A DNA stretch of 64,000 nucleotides, taken from NCBI RefSeq assembly GCF_022695515.1, contig NZ_JALDPT010000026.1, positions 1-64,000 on the forward strand. Reading direction: 5' to 3'. Below are positions 27,553-37,472 of the stretch, in pieces (the first letter of the stretch is position 1; every line of letters starts with the position of its first letter). The stretch is from Phenylobacterium aquaticum. Lineage in GTDB: Bacteria; Pseudomonadota; Alphaproteobacteria; Caulobacterales; Caulobacteraceae. The translations under genes were made by a program, and so were the position numbers. The notes below the pieces were generated by a model that saw nothing but the letters and a program-made list of their open reading frames with translations, had not been told where the DNA came from and ran no database searches.

Positions 27553-28589
27553 ATGCGAGGCAACTTATCGATCGTGGTGTTGGCGGCGGCGGCGGCGATG
27601 TGGGCCGAGGGGGCTCAGGCCGCGCAGGCGACTTTCAAGGACTGGACGGTGGTCTGCGACAATGTCCGCAACTGCACCGCGTTCGGATTTCCAGAGGAGG
27701 GCGCGGAGACACAGGCCTTCCTGAAGATCGAGCGGGCCGCGAGGGCGGATGCGGCGCCCCGGGTGACGGTCGCCGTGGACGGCGGGGCGCAGGCGGGCCA
27801 GGCTTGGTCGCTTCGCATCGATGACCGGGAGATTGTCGGCGGGCTGAAGGCCAGGCCGGGTGAGGAGGACCCCTTTGGACGCGCCACGCTGACGCCCGCC
27901 CAGGGCCGTAGCCTGACCGCGGCCCTAGCGAACGGGACGGGCCTGGCCGTCAAGCCGGGGAGCGGGGCGGGCGTGACTATTTCGCTCGCCGGCAGTTCGG
28001 CGGCCCTGCGGTGGATGGATGATCAACAGAAGCGGGCCGGCGGCGTCACCGCCCTCGTCGCCAAGGGGCCGGCGCCGGCCGCCAGTGTTCCGCCGCCGCC
28101 CGCCGTGCCCCTGATCCGCCACGGCCCCGTCCCCTCGCAGGCAGGGGTGGGCGACACCCTGCCCAAGTCGGTCCGGGCCCGTTCGGCGAGGACTGCGACA
28201 AGGACCTGTCGGCGGATATGCGCGATCCGATATCCGCGCGGCTGGCGCCCGGGGTGATCCTGTGGGGCGATGTCTGCTCGAACGCCGCCTATCAGAGCGT
28301 CTACAGCCTGTTCCTGTCCGACGAGGCGGGCGGCCATGTGCGGCCCGTGGCGCTGGAGGACGGGCGGGGCGGGGTGATGGACAACCAGATCATCGGCGTC
28401 GGCTTCGACCTCGCGACCCTGACCCTCAGCAGTTTCTACAAGGGCCGGGGGATCGCCGACTGCGGCGAGGGCGACAGCTGGATCTGGGACGGCAAGGCGT
28501 TCCGGCTGTCTGATCAGTCGGTCATGTCCGAGTGCCGCGGCCTGCCGCCCGAGGAATGGCCGGTCAGTTTCGTCTCGCGCCAGGAATAG
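27553..28589 (+). CDS. DUF1176 secreted protein, frame broken by one missing base
   Basis: A signal peptide (about 1-24, ending AQA) precedes the family opening FKDWTVVCDNVRNCTAFGF. The first frame runs into LPKSVRAR and is then lost. The continuation FGEDCDKDLSADMRDP and the C-terminal half (WGDVCSNAAYQS to the stop at 28589) are in the next frame. Adding one G at about 28180-28182 gives a single 345-residue DUF1176 protein. Its cysteines suggest a periplasmic disulfide-bonded fold. Function is unknown. Confidence 0.8.
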
Positions 28590-28592
28590 GGA

Positions 28593-29216
28593 TCAGAACA
28601 TCCCGATCAGGGTGGCGAAGAAGGCCATGACGGCGGCGATGATCGCCTTGGAGAGCACCGCCAGCACGAAGAACGAGAGGATGGCCGCGATCCAGCCGAT
28701 CAGGGCCGCGACCCCGTCGCGTTCCGCCCCGCCGATGGCGAAGGCGGCGATGGCGAAGGAGGGCAGCATGTTGCCGAAGGGGATCGGCAGGAAGACGATG
28801 ATCGAGAGCGCGAAGCACAGGGCGCCGACGATCCGATCGCCCAGCGGATTGTACATGAAGGTCAGGCGCGGCCGCAGGCGACGCTCCAGCCGCTCCAGAT
28901 AGGGCGTCAGCTTGCCCATCAGGTTGCGGAAGTCGGACATGCTCATGGTCCGCTCCAGCAGCGCCTTGGGCAGCCACAGGGTGCGCCGACCCAGCATCCA
29001 CTGGAAGGTGATGAACATCAGGGGCGCGCCGAGGATGGCCGACACGCCCGGAGGCATGGGCAGGACGAGGGGCGCGGCGAAGACGAACATCATCGCCCCG
29101 AACGCCCGGTTTCCGAAGGTCTCGAGGATGTCGGCCACCGAGACGTCTGCGGCCTCTCGGGCGCCGATCAGCTCCAGGAGCTGGGAGACGCTGGACGACT
29201 TGAGGTGCTCGGACAT
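28593..29216 (-). CDS. ExoD family exopolysaccharide synthesis protein
   Basis: A 207-residue protein with a short soluble N terminus (VSQLLELIG) and several membrane helices containing VLPMPPGVSAILGAPL, a hallmark of ExoD. ExoD proteins affect exopolysaccharide production and alkali tolerance in rhizobia; the mechanism is unknown. It is convergent with the DUF1176 gene with 3 bases between stop codons. Confidence 0.85.
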   Translation of the reverse strand: MSEHLKSSSVSQLLELIGAREAADVSVADILETFGNRAFGAMMFVFAAPLVLPMPPGVSAILGAPLMFITFQWMLGRRTLWLPKALLERTMSMSDFRNLMGKLTPYLERLERRLRPRLTFMYNPLGDRIVGALCFALSIIVFLPIPFGNMLPSFAIAAFAIGGAERDGVAALIGWIAAILSFFVLAVLSKAIIAAVMAFFATLIGMF

Positions 29217-29336
29217 GACGCCCTGGCGCTAGCACGGCAGGGCGCGGCGGCGAAAGGTCCGATCGCCCATGTCAGGTCGATTGCGGGGCCGGCGCCGGGA
29301 ACGGGGCAGGCGACTCGGTTTAGGCGTCGTCGGATC

Positions 29337-30497
29337 ATGTCCATGCCCGTCCGCCTCGGCCTGTTCTATGCGGCGATCTTCATCGGCAACGGGGCGAGCT
29401 CGCCCTATATGCCGGTGTGGTTCCACCACCGCGGCCTGAGCGGGGCGCAGATCGGCCTGATCCTGTCGGCGCCCCTGCTGGCGCGGGCGGTCACGGCGCC
29501 GGCGATCGCGGTCTGGGCCGACAGTTTCAAGCTGCGGCGGACGCCCCTGGTGCTGCTGGCCCTGGTGACCGCCGCGGCCTATGCGCTGCTCACGCCGAAC
29601 CTGGGCTTTGTCTGGTGGTTCGCGATCTGGTTCGTCGCCAATTCGCTCTATGCGACTCTGCCGCCGCTGCACGACGTCATCGTGCTGAACCGGTCGCGGA
29701 CTGACGACTTCAACTATGGCTGGCCGCGCGGCATGGGCTCTGCGGCCTTCATCATCGGCAATGTGGGCATGGGGGCGATCCTGGCGCGGTGGTCGCCGGA
29801 GCTGGTCCTGGTCTGGATGGTGATGGCGGTGCTGGCGACCGCGCTCGGCGGTCGCTTCCTGATCCCGCCCGATCCGGTGCTGGCGAGCGGGGCCAAGGCC
29901 CAGTTGTCCGATCGGCTTGGCGGCCTGAAGGAGCTGATCGGCGACAAGGACTTCATGCTGGCGGTCAGCTCGGTCGGGCTGATCCAGTCAGCCCACGCCT
30001 TCTATTACGGGTTCTCGGCGCTCGCCTGGAAGCAGCAGGGGATACCCGAGAGCCTGACCGGGGTCCTGTGGGGCGTCGGCGTTGCGGTCGAGGTCGGCTT
30101 CCTGTGGTTCCTGGAGCCGTGGCGGCGGAAGGTCGGGCCGCGCAATCTGCTGGTGATGGGCGGGGCGGCCTCGGTGATCCGCTGGACGACGCTCGCCTTC
30201 TCGCCGCCGCTCTGGCTGACCTTCCCGGTCCAGGCCCTGCACACCTTCACCTACGCGGCGACCTTCGTGGCCTCTCTGGAGATCGTGGAGCGGCTGTCCA
30301 GCCGGACCAACGCCTCGGCGGCCCAGCTGATGAACTCGGCCCTGTCCGGTGGCATGCTGATGGGGCTGGCGACCATGGGCTCGGGCGCGCTGTTCGATGG
30401 ATGGGGGGCGAAGGGCTATCTGGTGATGTCGGTGATGTCGCTCGCCGGCCTAGCCGGCGCCGTGCGGCTCTACGGGGTCAAGCGCCTGGACGGGTGA
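29337..30497 (+). CDS. MFS transporter (MFS_1-like, HcaT/nucleoside-symporter type)
   Basis: A 386-residue transporter with 12 predicted helices. The N terminus begins LGLFYAAIFIGNGASSPYMPVWFHHRGLS, and the loop motif is WADSFKLRRTP, as in the family containing 3-phenylpropionate permease HcaT. The ATG at 29337 matches the family N terminus; an upstream ATG would add 44 unlike residues. The substrate is unknown. An alcohol dehydrogenase gene follows 75 bases later. Confidence 0.8.
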   Translation: MSMPVRLGLFYAAIFIGNGASSPYMPVWFHHRGLSGAQIGLILSAPLLARAVTAPAIAVWADSFKLRRTPLVLLALVTAAAYALLTPNLGFVWWFAIWFVANSLYATLPPLHDVIVLNRSRTDDFNYGWPRGMGSAAFIIGNVGMGAILARWSPELVLVWMVMAVLATALGGRFLIPPDPVLASGAKAQLSDRLGGLKELIGDKDFMLAVSSVGLIQSAHAFYYGFSALAWKQQGIPESLTGVLWGVGVAVEVGFLWFLEPWRRKVGPRNLLVMGGAASVIRWTTLAFSPPLWLTFPVQALHTFTYAATFVASLEIVERLSSRTNASAAQLMNSALSGGMLMGLATMGSGALFDGWGAKGYLVMSVMSLAGLAGAVRLYGVKRLDG

Positions 30498-30571
30498 CGC
30501 GGCGACAGCCTTGCCCTGACCGGGCGGCGGCCCACTATGGCCGCCAACCAGATCATCAGGGAGAGACGGCC

Positions 30572-31588
30572 ATGCGCGCCTTGGAAATCACCGCCCCGTG
30601 GGGCTTCGACCGCATCGCCATCGTTGAGCGCGAGGACCCCAAGCCTGGCCCTGGCGAGGTGCTGGTGCGGATGAAGGCGGTGTCGCTGAACTATCGCGAC
30701 TTCCTGATGGTCAACGGCCTCTATAGCCGAGGCTCGGCGACGGCTGAGACCATCACCCCGTTCTCCGACGGCTGCGGCGTGGTCGAGGCGGTGGGCGAGG
30801 GGGTCACCCGCGTGGCGGTGGGCGACCGGGTCTCGACCCTGTTCTTCCAGGGCTGGAATTCCGGTCGACCGACGGTGGAGAAACTGACCACTTCGCTGGG
30901 CTCGCCGATCCCCGGCGCGGGCCGCGAACTGGCGGCGTTCAGCCAGGAGGGGGTGTCGAAGGTTCCCGACTTCCTCACCGACCACCAGGTGGCGACGCTG
31001 GCCTGCGCGGCCCTGACCGCCTGGCGGGGGCTGTTCCTCGATGCGCGGCTGGAGCCGGGCGACACGGTGGTGCTGCAGGGGACGGGCGGGGTGTCGATCT
31101 TCGGCCTGCAGTTCGCCAAGGCGGCGGGCTACCGGACCGTGATCACCTCATCCTCGGACGAAAAGCTGGCCCGGGCCAAGGCCTTGGGCGCCGATCATCT
31201 GGTGAACTACCGCACCACGCCGGAGTGGTCGAAGCCGGTGAGGGCCGCGACCGGCGGGGTGGGCGCGGACTTCATCATGGAGGTCGGCGGGGCGGGCACC
31301 ATCCAGCAGAGCCTGAAGGCCGTGCGGATCGGCGGCCATATCGCCATCATCGGCGTGGTGTCCGGCGCCGGCGAGGGGCTCAATCCGGCTCAGCTGATCG
31401 GCAACAGCGCCAAGTTGCAGGGGCTGAGCGTCGGTTCGCGCGAAATGTTCGAGGCCATGTGCCGGGCGATCGAACTGCATAAGATCAGCCCGGTGGTCGA
31501 CAAGGTCTATCCCTGGACCGAGGCGCGGGCGGCCTTTGAGGCCATGCAGGGCGGCGAGCACTTCGGCAAGATCGTGCTGGCGTTCTAG
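30572..31588 (+). CDS. zinc-type alcohol dehydrogenase family NAD(P)-dependent oxidoreductase
   Basis: A 338-residue MDR-superfamily enzyme. The GroES-like N-terminal half contains VSLNYRDFLMVNG and SDGCGVVEAVGEGV; the Rossmann half contains QGTGGVSIFGLQ as the nucleotide-binding loop. Structural-zinc cysteines are absent, and the catalytic zinc ligands are not obvious, so it may be a quinone-oxidoreductase-like zinc-free member. Start at ATG after GGGAGAG. Confidence 0.85.
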   Translation: MRALEITAPWGFDRIAIVEREDPKPGPGEVLVRMKAVSLNYRDFLMVNGLYSRGSATAETITPFSDGCGVVEAVGEGVTRVAVGDRVSTLFFQGWNSGRPTVEKLTTSLGSPIPGAGRELAAFSQEGVSKVPDFLTDHQVATLACAALTAWRGLFLDARLEPGDTVVLQGTGGVSIFGLQFAKAAGYRTVITSSSDEKLARAKALGADHLVNYRTTPEWSKPVRAATGGVGADFIMEVGGAGTIQQSLKAVRIGGHIAIIGVVSGAGEGLNPAQLIGNSAKLQGLSVGSREMFEAMCRAIELHKISPVVDKVYPWTEARAAFEAMQGGEHFGKIVLAF

Positions 31589-31648
31589 TTCGCCGAGAGA
31601 GTCCGAAAACCGCGAGACATCGGCCCGGGCGGGGCCGATGATCGCGGC

Positions 31649-33141
31649 ATGGATCTCGACGACGACGCCTGCTACCGCGCCTTCTGCATGCGCGACGCCC
31701 GCCTGGACGGCCGCATCTTCGGCGCCGTGCGGACGACGGGGATCTATTGCCGGCCGGTCTGTCCCGCCCGGACGCCCAAGCGCGAGAACATCACCTTCTA
31801 TCCCTCGGCCGCCGCGGCCCAGGCGGCGGGCTTCCGCCCCTGCCTGCGCTGCCGGCCGGAGACCTCGCCGGACCTCGGCTCGTGGAACGGCACGTCCAAC
31901 ACCGTCACCCGCGCCTTGGCGCTGATCGAGCAGGGGGCCATGGACGGCGACGACGTCGAGGCCCTGGCCGACAGGCTGGGGGTGGGGGAGCGGCAGCTGC
32001 GCCGCCTGTTCCGCCAGCATCTGGGCGCCTCGCCGATCGCGGTGGCCCAGACGCGGCGGGTGCTGCTGGCCAAGCAGCTGATCCACGAGACCCGGCTGCC
32101 GATGGCCGAGGTGGCCCTGGCGGCGGGCTTCGGCAGCGTGCGGCGGTTCAACGAGACCTTTCAGCAGCTGTTCGGGCGCCGCCCGGCGAACTGCGCCGCA
32201 CGGGCGGGGTTGAGGCCGCGGCCGGGGAGGGGGCGACCCTGAAGCTGCCCTATCGCGCACCCTATGACTGGGACGCCATGATCACCTTCCTGGCGGGGCG
32301 GGCGATCCCGGGCGTTGAGGTGGTGACGCGGCGGCGCTACGCCCGCACCCTGGCAGTGGGCGACACCCACGGGGTGGTGATGGTCGAACCGGGCGCCGGC
32401 GACTGGCTGAAGGTCACCCTGAGGTTTCCCAAGGTCCAGGTGTGGCCGGCGGTGATCGCCAAGGTGCGACGGGTGTTCGACCTGGCCGCCGACCCCGGCC
32501 TGATCGGGGCGCATCTGTCGGAGGATCCGGACCTGGCCCCCATGGTCGCGGCGCGGCCGGGGTTGAGGGCGCCCGGCGCCTGGGACGGGTTCGAGCTGGC
32601 GGTGCGGGCCGTGCTGGGCCAGCAGATCACCGTGACCGCGGCGCGAAACCTGGCCGGCAAGATCACCGCCGCCCATGGGGCGGAGATCCAGGACGAGGCC
32701 GCCCGGGCGCTCGGCCTGACGCGGCTGTTCCCGTCGCCGGCGCGAATGGCCCTGATCGACGTCGAGACCCTGGGCATGCCGCGGGCCCGAGGCCGGGCCC
32801 TGGTGTCCCTGGCCCAGGCGGCGGTTGCGGACCCCGACCTGTTCGGGGCGCGCCGCAGCCTGGAGGAGGCGGTGGCGCGGCTGCGCGCCTTGCCGGGGAT
32901 CGGGGAGTGGACGGCACAGTACATCGCCATGCGGGCCTTGCGCGAGCCTGACGCTTTTCCGCACGCCGATATCGGCCTGATGCGGGCGCTGGAGGACGCC
33001 GACGGCGTTCGGCCCAGCCCGGCCGAACTGTTGGCGCGGGCCGAGCGCTGGCGACCCTGGCGGGCCTATGCGGCCTCGCATCTGTGGAACTTCGATCCCG
33101 TCTACGCCCCCACGCCTGGAGCCGCCGATGTCGCCGCCTGA
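31649..33141 (+). CDS. alkA: Ada-type sensor / AlkA DNA-3-methyladenine glycosylase fusion, frame broken by one missing base
   Basis: A repair protein excising alkylated bases. The N-terminal Ada domain has C34, C38, C65 and C68, spaced like the zinc/methyl-acceptor cysteines of E. coli Ada, then an AraC-type helix-turn-helix (about 90-190; AEVALAAGFGSVRRFNETF). After FGRRPA the frame is lost, and the next frame continues ELRRTGG through an AlkA N-terminal domain and the HhH-GPD motif LPGIGEWTAQYIAMRAL with catalytic Asp in FPHADIG. Restoring one G near 32187 yields 497 residues, normal for the fusion. It overlaps ogt by 14 bases. Confidence 0.9.
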
Positions 33142-33664
33142 AGCCAGCAGACCTGCGCGCCTTATCCTGTCGCGCCTGGACACACCGATCGGCGAGGCCC
33201 TGGTGGTCACAGACGAGGACGGTGTGCTGCGCGCCTTCGACTTCGCCGACTATGAGGACCGGATGCGGCGGCTGATGCGTCGCCACTATGGGGAGCAGCC
33301 GATCGCCGAGGGGGAGGTCCCGGCCGAGCTGGTCCACGTGTTCGGGCGGTATTTCGCCGGCGATCTGGACGCCCTGGACGCGCTGGAGATGCGCACCAAC
33401 GGCACCCTGTTCCAGCGCCGCGTCTGGGCGGCGCTGCGGACCATCCCGGCAGGACAGACCCTGAGCTACAAGCAGCTGGCCGAGCGGATCGGGTCGCCCA
33501 AGGCGGTGCGGGCGGTGGGCCTGGCCAATGGCGCGAACCCGGTGGCCCTGGTCGCGCCCTGCCACAGGGTGATCGGCGCGAACGGCGGCCTGACCGGATA
33601 TGGCGGGGGATTGCACAGGAAACGCTGGCTGCTGGTTCACGAAGGCGCCCATTTCGCGAGTTAG
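33128..33664 (+). CDS. ogt: methylated-DNA--[protein]-cysteine S-methyltransferase
   Basis: A 178-residue suicide enzyme that transfers methyl groups from O6-methylguanine to its own cysteine. The active site is APCHRVIG, with downstream GYGGGLHRKRWLL and the DNA-binding helix motif LSYKQLAERIGSPKAVRAVG. The ATG lies inside the end of the Ada-AlkA gene, so translation is probably coupled and both respond to alkylation damage. Confidence 0.93.
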   Translation: MSPPEASRPARLILSRLDTPIGEALVVTDEDGVLRAFDFADYEDRMRRLMRRHYGEQPIAEGEVPAELVHVFGRYFAGDLDALDALEMRTNGTLFQRRVWAALRTIPAGQTLSYKQLAERIGSPKAVRAVGLANGANPVALVAPCHRVIGANGGLTGYGGGLHRKRWLLVHEGAHFAS

Positions 33665-33741
33665 GCGTTCCCCATTGGCGGGCGCCGGTTTGCGATTGCC
33701 GCAGAGGCCGCTAGGCTCGCCTGCGTGTATCGGGAGTCCTC

Positions 33742-34377
33742 ATGGCGTCTGTTTTGAGAGCGGTGATCGCGGGGGTGGGCCTCCTCGCCCTGGCGTCGGC
33801 CGCCGCCGCCCAAGGTCCGGGACCCCGGACCACGCCGCCGCTGCCGCGGGTGACCCTTTACGAGCTGCCGGACTTCCAGGGCCGGCAGATCACCGTGGTC
33901 GCCGCGTCGGACAACCTGGCGAGCATGAATTTCAACGACCAGGCCCAGAGCGCCCGGTTCGAGGGCGGCTGGAGGGTCTGCGAGGACTCCGGCTATCGCG
34001 GCAAGTGCAAGGACGTGGCTGGAGATGTGCCGAACCTCGCCAGCATCGGCATGGGCGGCAAGATCTCGTCGCTGCAGGCCTATCTGGACGGGGCCTGGGA
34101 CCACGGCGGCAGCTGGTCGCCGGGCGCGCCCTGGGGCGGGCCCCAGGTCGGGCGTCCCTATGAGGGCGCCACGGGGGTGCTGTTCCCCTATCCGCTGGTG
34201 GCGGGCTACGACATCGCCGCCAGCGGCGGTTCGGCCAACACCTATTGCCGTGCGATGGACCTGGGATCGGCGTCCTATTACGACTCCAGCCAGAGGGCGC
34301 CCCAGGCGCTGGACAGCGCCGGGCGGTTCGTCGGGGAGACCGCCATCCTGCGCGATGTGTTCTGCCGCAAACGGTAG
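33742..34377 (+). CDS. secreted beta/gamma-crystallin-related protein
   Basis: A 211-residue protein with a signal peptide (about 1-24, ending AAAAQ). Residues about 37-112 contain a crystallin-like Greek-key pair: VTLYELPDFQGRQITV, a MNFNDQAQS turn and GGWRVCEDSGYRGKCKDV. The second half (about 125-211) is Cys-containing and of unknown fold. Such domains often bind calcium and act outside the cell. No partner gene is evident. Confidence 0.7.
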   Translation: MASVLRAVIAGVGLLALASAAAAQGPGPRTTPPLPRVTLYELPDFQGRQITVVAASDNLASMNFNDQAQSARFEGGWRVCEDSGYRGKCKDVAGDVPNLASIGMGGKISSLQAYLDGAWDHGGSWSPGAPWGGPQVGRPYEGATGVLFPYPLVAGYDIAASGGSANTYCRAMDLGSASYYDSSQRAPQALDSAGRFVGETAILRDVFCRKR

Positions 34378-34497
34378 GCGGCCGCCGGTCCGCCGCCGGC
34401 GGAACATGACCGAAAATTCATGTTATGCGACATCGCCCTATGGTCGTGCTTGGCCTATAAGGACACGCGGAATCGTATCGGATACGGGAGAGTTCCG

Positions 34498-34722
34498 GTG
34501 CAGACCTTGACTGAAATCGTCGCCGCCGTGGTGGTGCATTCCTCCGCCGCCGCCTATTCGCATTTCGGCGTCACCCTGGAAGCCAAGCCGATCGAAAAGC
34601 CGGTTCCGGCGGAACGCACGGTTGCGCGGACGGTCACGCCGAAGAAGATTCTCAAGGTCTCCGATCACCCGATGAAGTCGGCCCAATGCGCCCAATCGCC
34701 GAGCCCGACCTTCAAGAGTTAA
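34498..34722 (+). CDS. small hypothetical protein (74 aa, GTG start)
   Basis: A GTG with ACGGGAGAG just upstream opens a 74-codon frame between the crystallin-like gene and tipN. The peptide begins with a short hydrophobic helix (EIVAAVVVHSSAAAYSHFGV) followed by a basic tail rich in Lys, Pro and Thr. A membrane-tethered or secreted small protein is possible. No family is recognised; a chance frame cannot be excluded. Confidence 0.45.
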   Translation: MQTLTEIVAAVVVHSSAAAYSHFGVTLEAKPIEKPVPAERTVARTVTPKKILKVSDHPMKSAQCAQSPSPTFKS

Positions 34723-34898
34723 CCAAGATCTGGTTGAGGCCGCCGCGACAAACCGCCTCCGCCCCACAAGATTCCCTGCGATGACGCTTTGCGCGGACCC
34801 TGTTCGCCGGTAATCCTTTCGGCTGGGGCGCGAGTTCGTGCGGGACGTCAGTGTCCGGATCGGATCGCAGGTCGAGAGGCGCTTGAGCAAGTCCGCGT

Positions 34899-37472
34899 AT
34901 GAAAATCAGAAAGCGGCATCAGCCGGCAGATTTCCAGGCCATGACGGATGAGGGCGTGACGCCCGAGTCCGACGGGCCTGCGCCCGACGCTGCGCCGGAT
35001 TTCGATCTCGCCGCCGTGGACCCGCCGCTGTTTCCGCCGCTTGAGGCTGAGCCGGTCGCCGCCTCTCCGCCCTCGCCGATCTCGGAGCCCCAGGTCGCCG
35101 CGCCCTCTGCGCGCCCGCTGGCGACCCGGCCCGAGCCGCCCGCGCCGCCGCCTGAGGCGCCGACTCAAAGAGCTGACATTCCAAGCGGTTGGCCGATCTA
35201 TCTCGCGGCCCTGTTCGTGTCCGTGCTGTGGGCCTGCGCGCCGATCGCCTTCGCCTATGGCTATCAGCACGCCAAGTCGCCCTTCGACTTCGATCCCTTC
35301 GTGCTGGCGGTGCTCACCGCCATGGCGCTCGGGCCGGCGGCCTTTGTCTGGGTCGCGGCCTATATGATGCGCCAGGGGCAGCTCTTGGGGCTGGAGGCGC
35401 GGCGCGCCCAGGCCCTGTCCGACCAGATGGTCGGCCCGGCCCTGTCGGCCGGCGCCCAGGCCTCGGACATGGTTCGCTCTGTGCGCGAGGAGATCGCCCG
35501 GGCCGGCGCGGTCGCCGACGAGGCCCGCGAGACCCTTTTGGCCCTGCGCCAAGCCCTGGCGACCGAGAGCGAACAGCTGATCGAGGCCGCCGCCCAGTCG
35601 GCGCGGACCGCCAGTGAACTCGCCCAGACCCTGGGGCGCGAGCGCAGCGAGCTGGGCGGACTGGCCCAGACCCTGGATCAGCAGGCCACGGCGGTCGCCG
35701 ATTCCATCACCCAGAAGGCGCGGATGGTGGCCGAGGCCTCCGACCTCGCCGAAACCCAGATCCGCGAGGCCGAGGCCGCGCTCGCCGCCCGCGCCGCCGA
35801 CCTGGCCGCCGCCGCCGGGGAGGCCAGCGACGCCGCCCGCGTGGCCGGCGAGGACCTAACGCGCCACATCGCCCGGCTGGAGACCGCCGGCATGGGGGTC
35901 GCCGACCAGATCGCCCAGGTCGAACAGGGACTCACCGAGCAGCGGGCGGGACTGGTGACCACCGCCCACGCCTTGCGCTCGGAGCAGGAGGCGTTCGGCG
36001 CCCAGTCCGAAACCCATGCGGCCCAACTGTCGGAATTCATCACCCAGGCGCGGCTGTCGGCCGCCGAGCTGGGCGACCGGGCGGTCAAGGGCGGCGAGGC
36101 TCTGCGCCAGCTGATCGCCGAGGCGGCCGAGCAGTTCCGCGAGCTGGCGGCGTCGGCCGCGGCCGAGCGCGACGAGTTCGGCCAGTCGACCCTGCATTCC
36201 CTGGAGGCCGTGTCCGAAGCCGCCGCCCAGGAGCGGGCCAAGCTGGAGGCCCAGACGCGGGCCGCGATCCAGGGCCTGGCCGAAGCCGCCGAACAGACCC
36301 GCACGGCCGCCGAGCAGCACGCCGTCACGGCGCGCGAGCAGGTGGACCAGCTGTCCGAGGCCGCCTTCACCGCCGGCCAGCGGGCGAACCAGGTGTTCGA
36401 GTCGCGGCTGGCCGAGGCGCGCGACCTGATCGAACAGTCGGCCCAGATGGTCGAGCAGGCCGGGGCGGCGACCGCCCGCAAGTTGGACGAAGGCGCCCAG
36501 GCGGCGCGGGCGACCCTGGACGAGCTGGCTGGCATGCTGGCCGAGATCGAGGCGCGCGCCGCGCGCCTGCCGGCGACCGCCAAGGACCAGGCCGAAGAGG
36601 TCCGTCAGGCGGTCACCGAGAGCATCGACGAGCTCATGGACTACGCCCGCAAGACTGCGAACGAGACCCAGGCGATCGACCAGGCGTTCCAGGACCGGGT
36701 GCGGCGCAATTACGAGATGCTGAGCGAGGCCGTCCGCATGATGGGCTCGGTCGCGGGCGCGGCCGGCGGGCTGGCCACCCCGGCGCCGCCGCGCGAGCGG
36801 CCGGTGCGTCCCGCCCAGACCCCGCTGGCGCGTTCAGTGCGCGAGACGCCGCCGCCGACCATCCGGTTCGAACCGATCGAGGAGGAGCTCGAACTTGAGC
36901 TCAATGAGCCGGTGGAGGAGCCGCCGCAACGGCCGCGCCTGCGGCTGACGCCGACCGCCACCGACCAGGAATTCACCGACGTTTTCGACCAGGCCCAGGG
37001 CCGCGCGCCCCGGGCGCCGGCCGCGGCGCCTGCCGAGCGGGACGGGGACGGCTGGACCTGGAAGGACCTGCTGACCTCCATCGACGACAGCGGCGTGGTT
37101 CCGGGGCCGGACGAACGGGCGCTGGAGGACGAGCTGGCGACGGAGATCGCCGGCATGGGAATCGACCCCACGGCCCTGCTGCCGCGGGGACGGATCGACG
37201 AGATCGCCGCGGCGATCCAGACCCGCGACGACGACGGGGCGCGGGAAGTGGTGCGCCGACTGGCGCCCGCCGCGACGCGCCGGCTGTCGCGCCGGCTGTT
37301 CACGGACGACAAGCTGAAGCGCAAGGCGATCGCCTATCTCAACCGCTATCAGGATCTGCTGGCGGACGCCGCCGAGCGCGACCACGAAGGCTTCCTGGTC
37401 GAGACCCTGCTGAGTTCGGACGCCGGGCGCATCTATCTGCTGCTCGAAGCCGCGGCCGGCGACTTCGTGTGA
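34899..37472 (+). CDS. tipN: TipN-like cell polarity protein
   Basis: An 857-residue membrane-anchored coiled-coil protein. Residues 1-95 are acidic and Pro-rich, about 98-122 and 134-156 are two membrane helices, about 165-640 is an almost continuous Ala/Glu/Gln-rich coiled coil, about 645-740 is a Pro/Glu linker, and 745-857 is a compact C-terminal domain. This architecture and size match TipN of Caulobacter crescentus, which marks the new pole and guides division-axis and flagellum placement. The assignment rests on architecture. The stop overlaps the GTG of the epimerase gene. Confidence 0.7.
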   Translation: MKIRKRHQPADFQAMTDEGVTPESDGPAPDAAPDFDLAAVDPPLFPPLEAEPVAASPPSPISEPQVAAPSARPLATRPEPPAPPPEAPTQRADIPSGWPIYLAALFVSVLWACAPIAFAYGYQHAKSPFDFDPFVLAVLTAMALGPAAFVWVAAYMMRQGQLLGLEARRAQALSDQMVGPALSAGAQASDMVRSVREEIARAGAVADEARETLLALRQALATESEQLIEAAAQSARTASELAQTLGRERSELGGLAQTLDQQATAVADSITQKARMVAEASDLAETQIREAEAALAARAADLAAAAGEASDAARVAGEDLTRHIARLETAGMGVADQIAQVEQGLTEQRAGLVTTAHALRSEQEAFGAQSETHAAQLSEFITQARLSAAELGDRAVKGGEALRQLIAEAAEQFRELAASAAAERDEFGQSTLHSLEAVSEAAAQERAKLEAQTRAAIQGLAEAAEQTRTAAEQHAVTAREQVDQLSEAAFTAGQRANQVFESRLAEARDLIEQSAQMVEQAGAATARKLDEGAQAARATLDELAGMLAEIEARAARLPATAKDQAEEVRQAVTESIDELMDYARKTANETQAIDQAFQDRVRRNYEMLSEAVRMMGSVAGAAGGLATPAPPRERPVRPAQTPLARSVRETPPPTIRFEPIEEELELELNEPVEEPPQRPRLRLTPTATDQEFTDVFDQAQGRAPRAPAAAPAERDGDGWTWKDLLTSIDDSGVVPGPDERALEDELATEIAGMGIDPTALLPRGRIDEIAAAIQTRDDDGAREVVRRLAPAATRRLSRRLFTDDKLKRKAIAYLNRYQDLLADAAERDHEGFLVETLLSSDAGRIYLLLEAAAGDFV

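Noticed and set aside
34407..34511. 34-codon frame starting MTENSCYATS
   Set aside because: No Shine-Dalgarno at its ATG, odd composition, and it overlaps the better-supported 74-codon frame.
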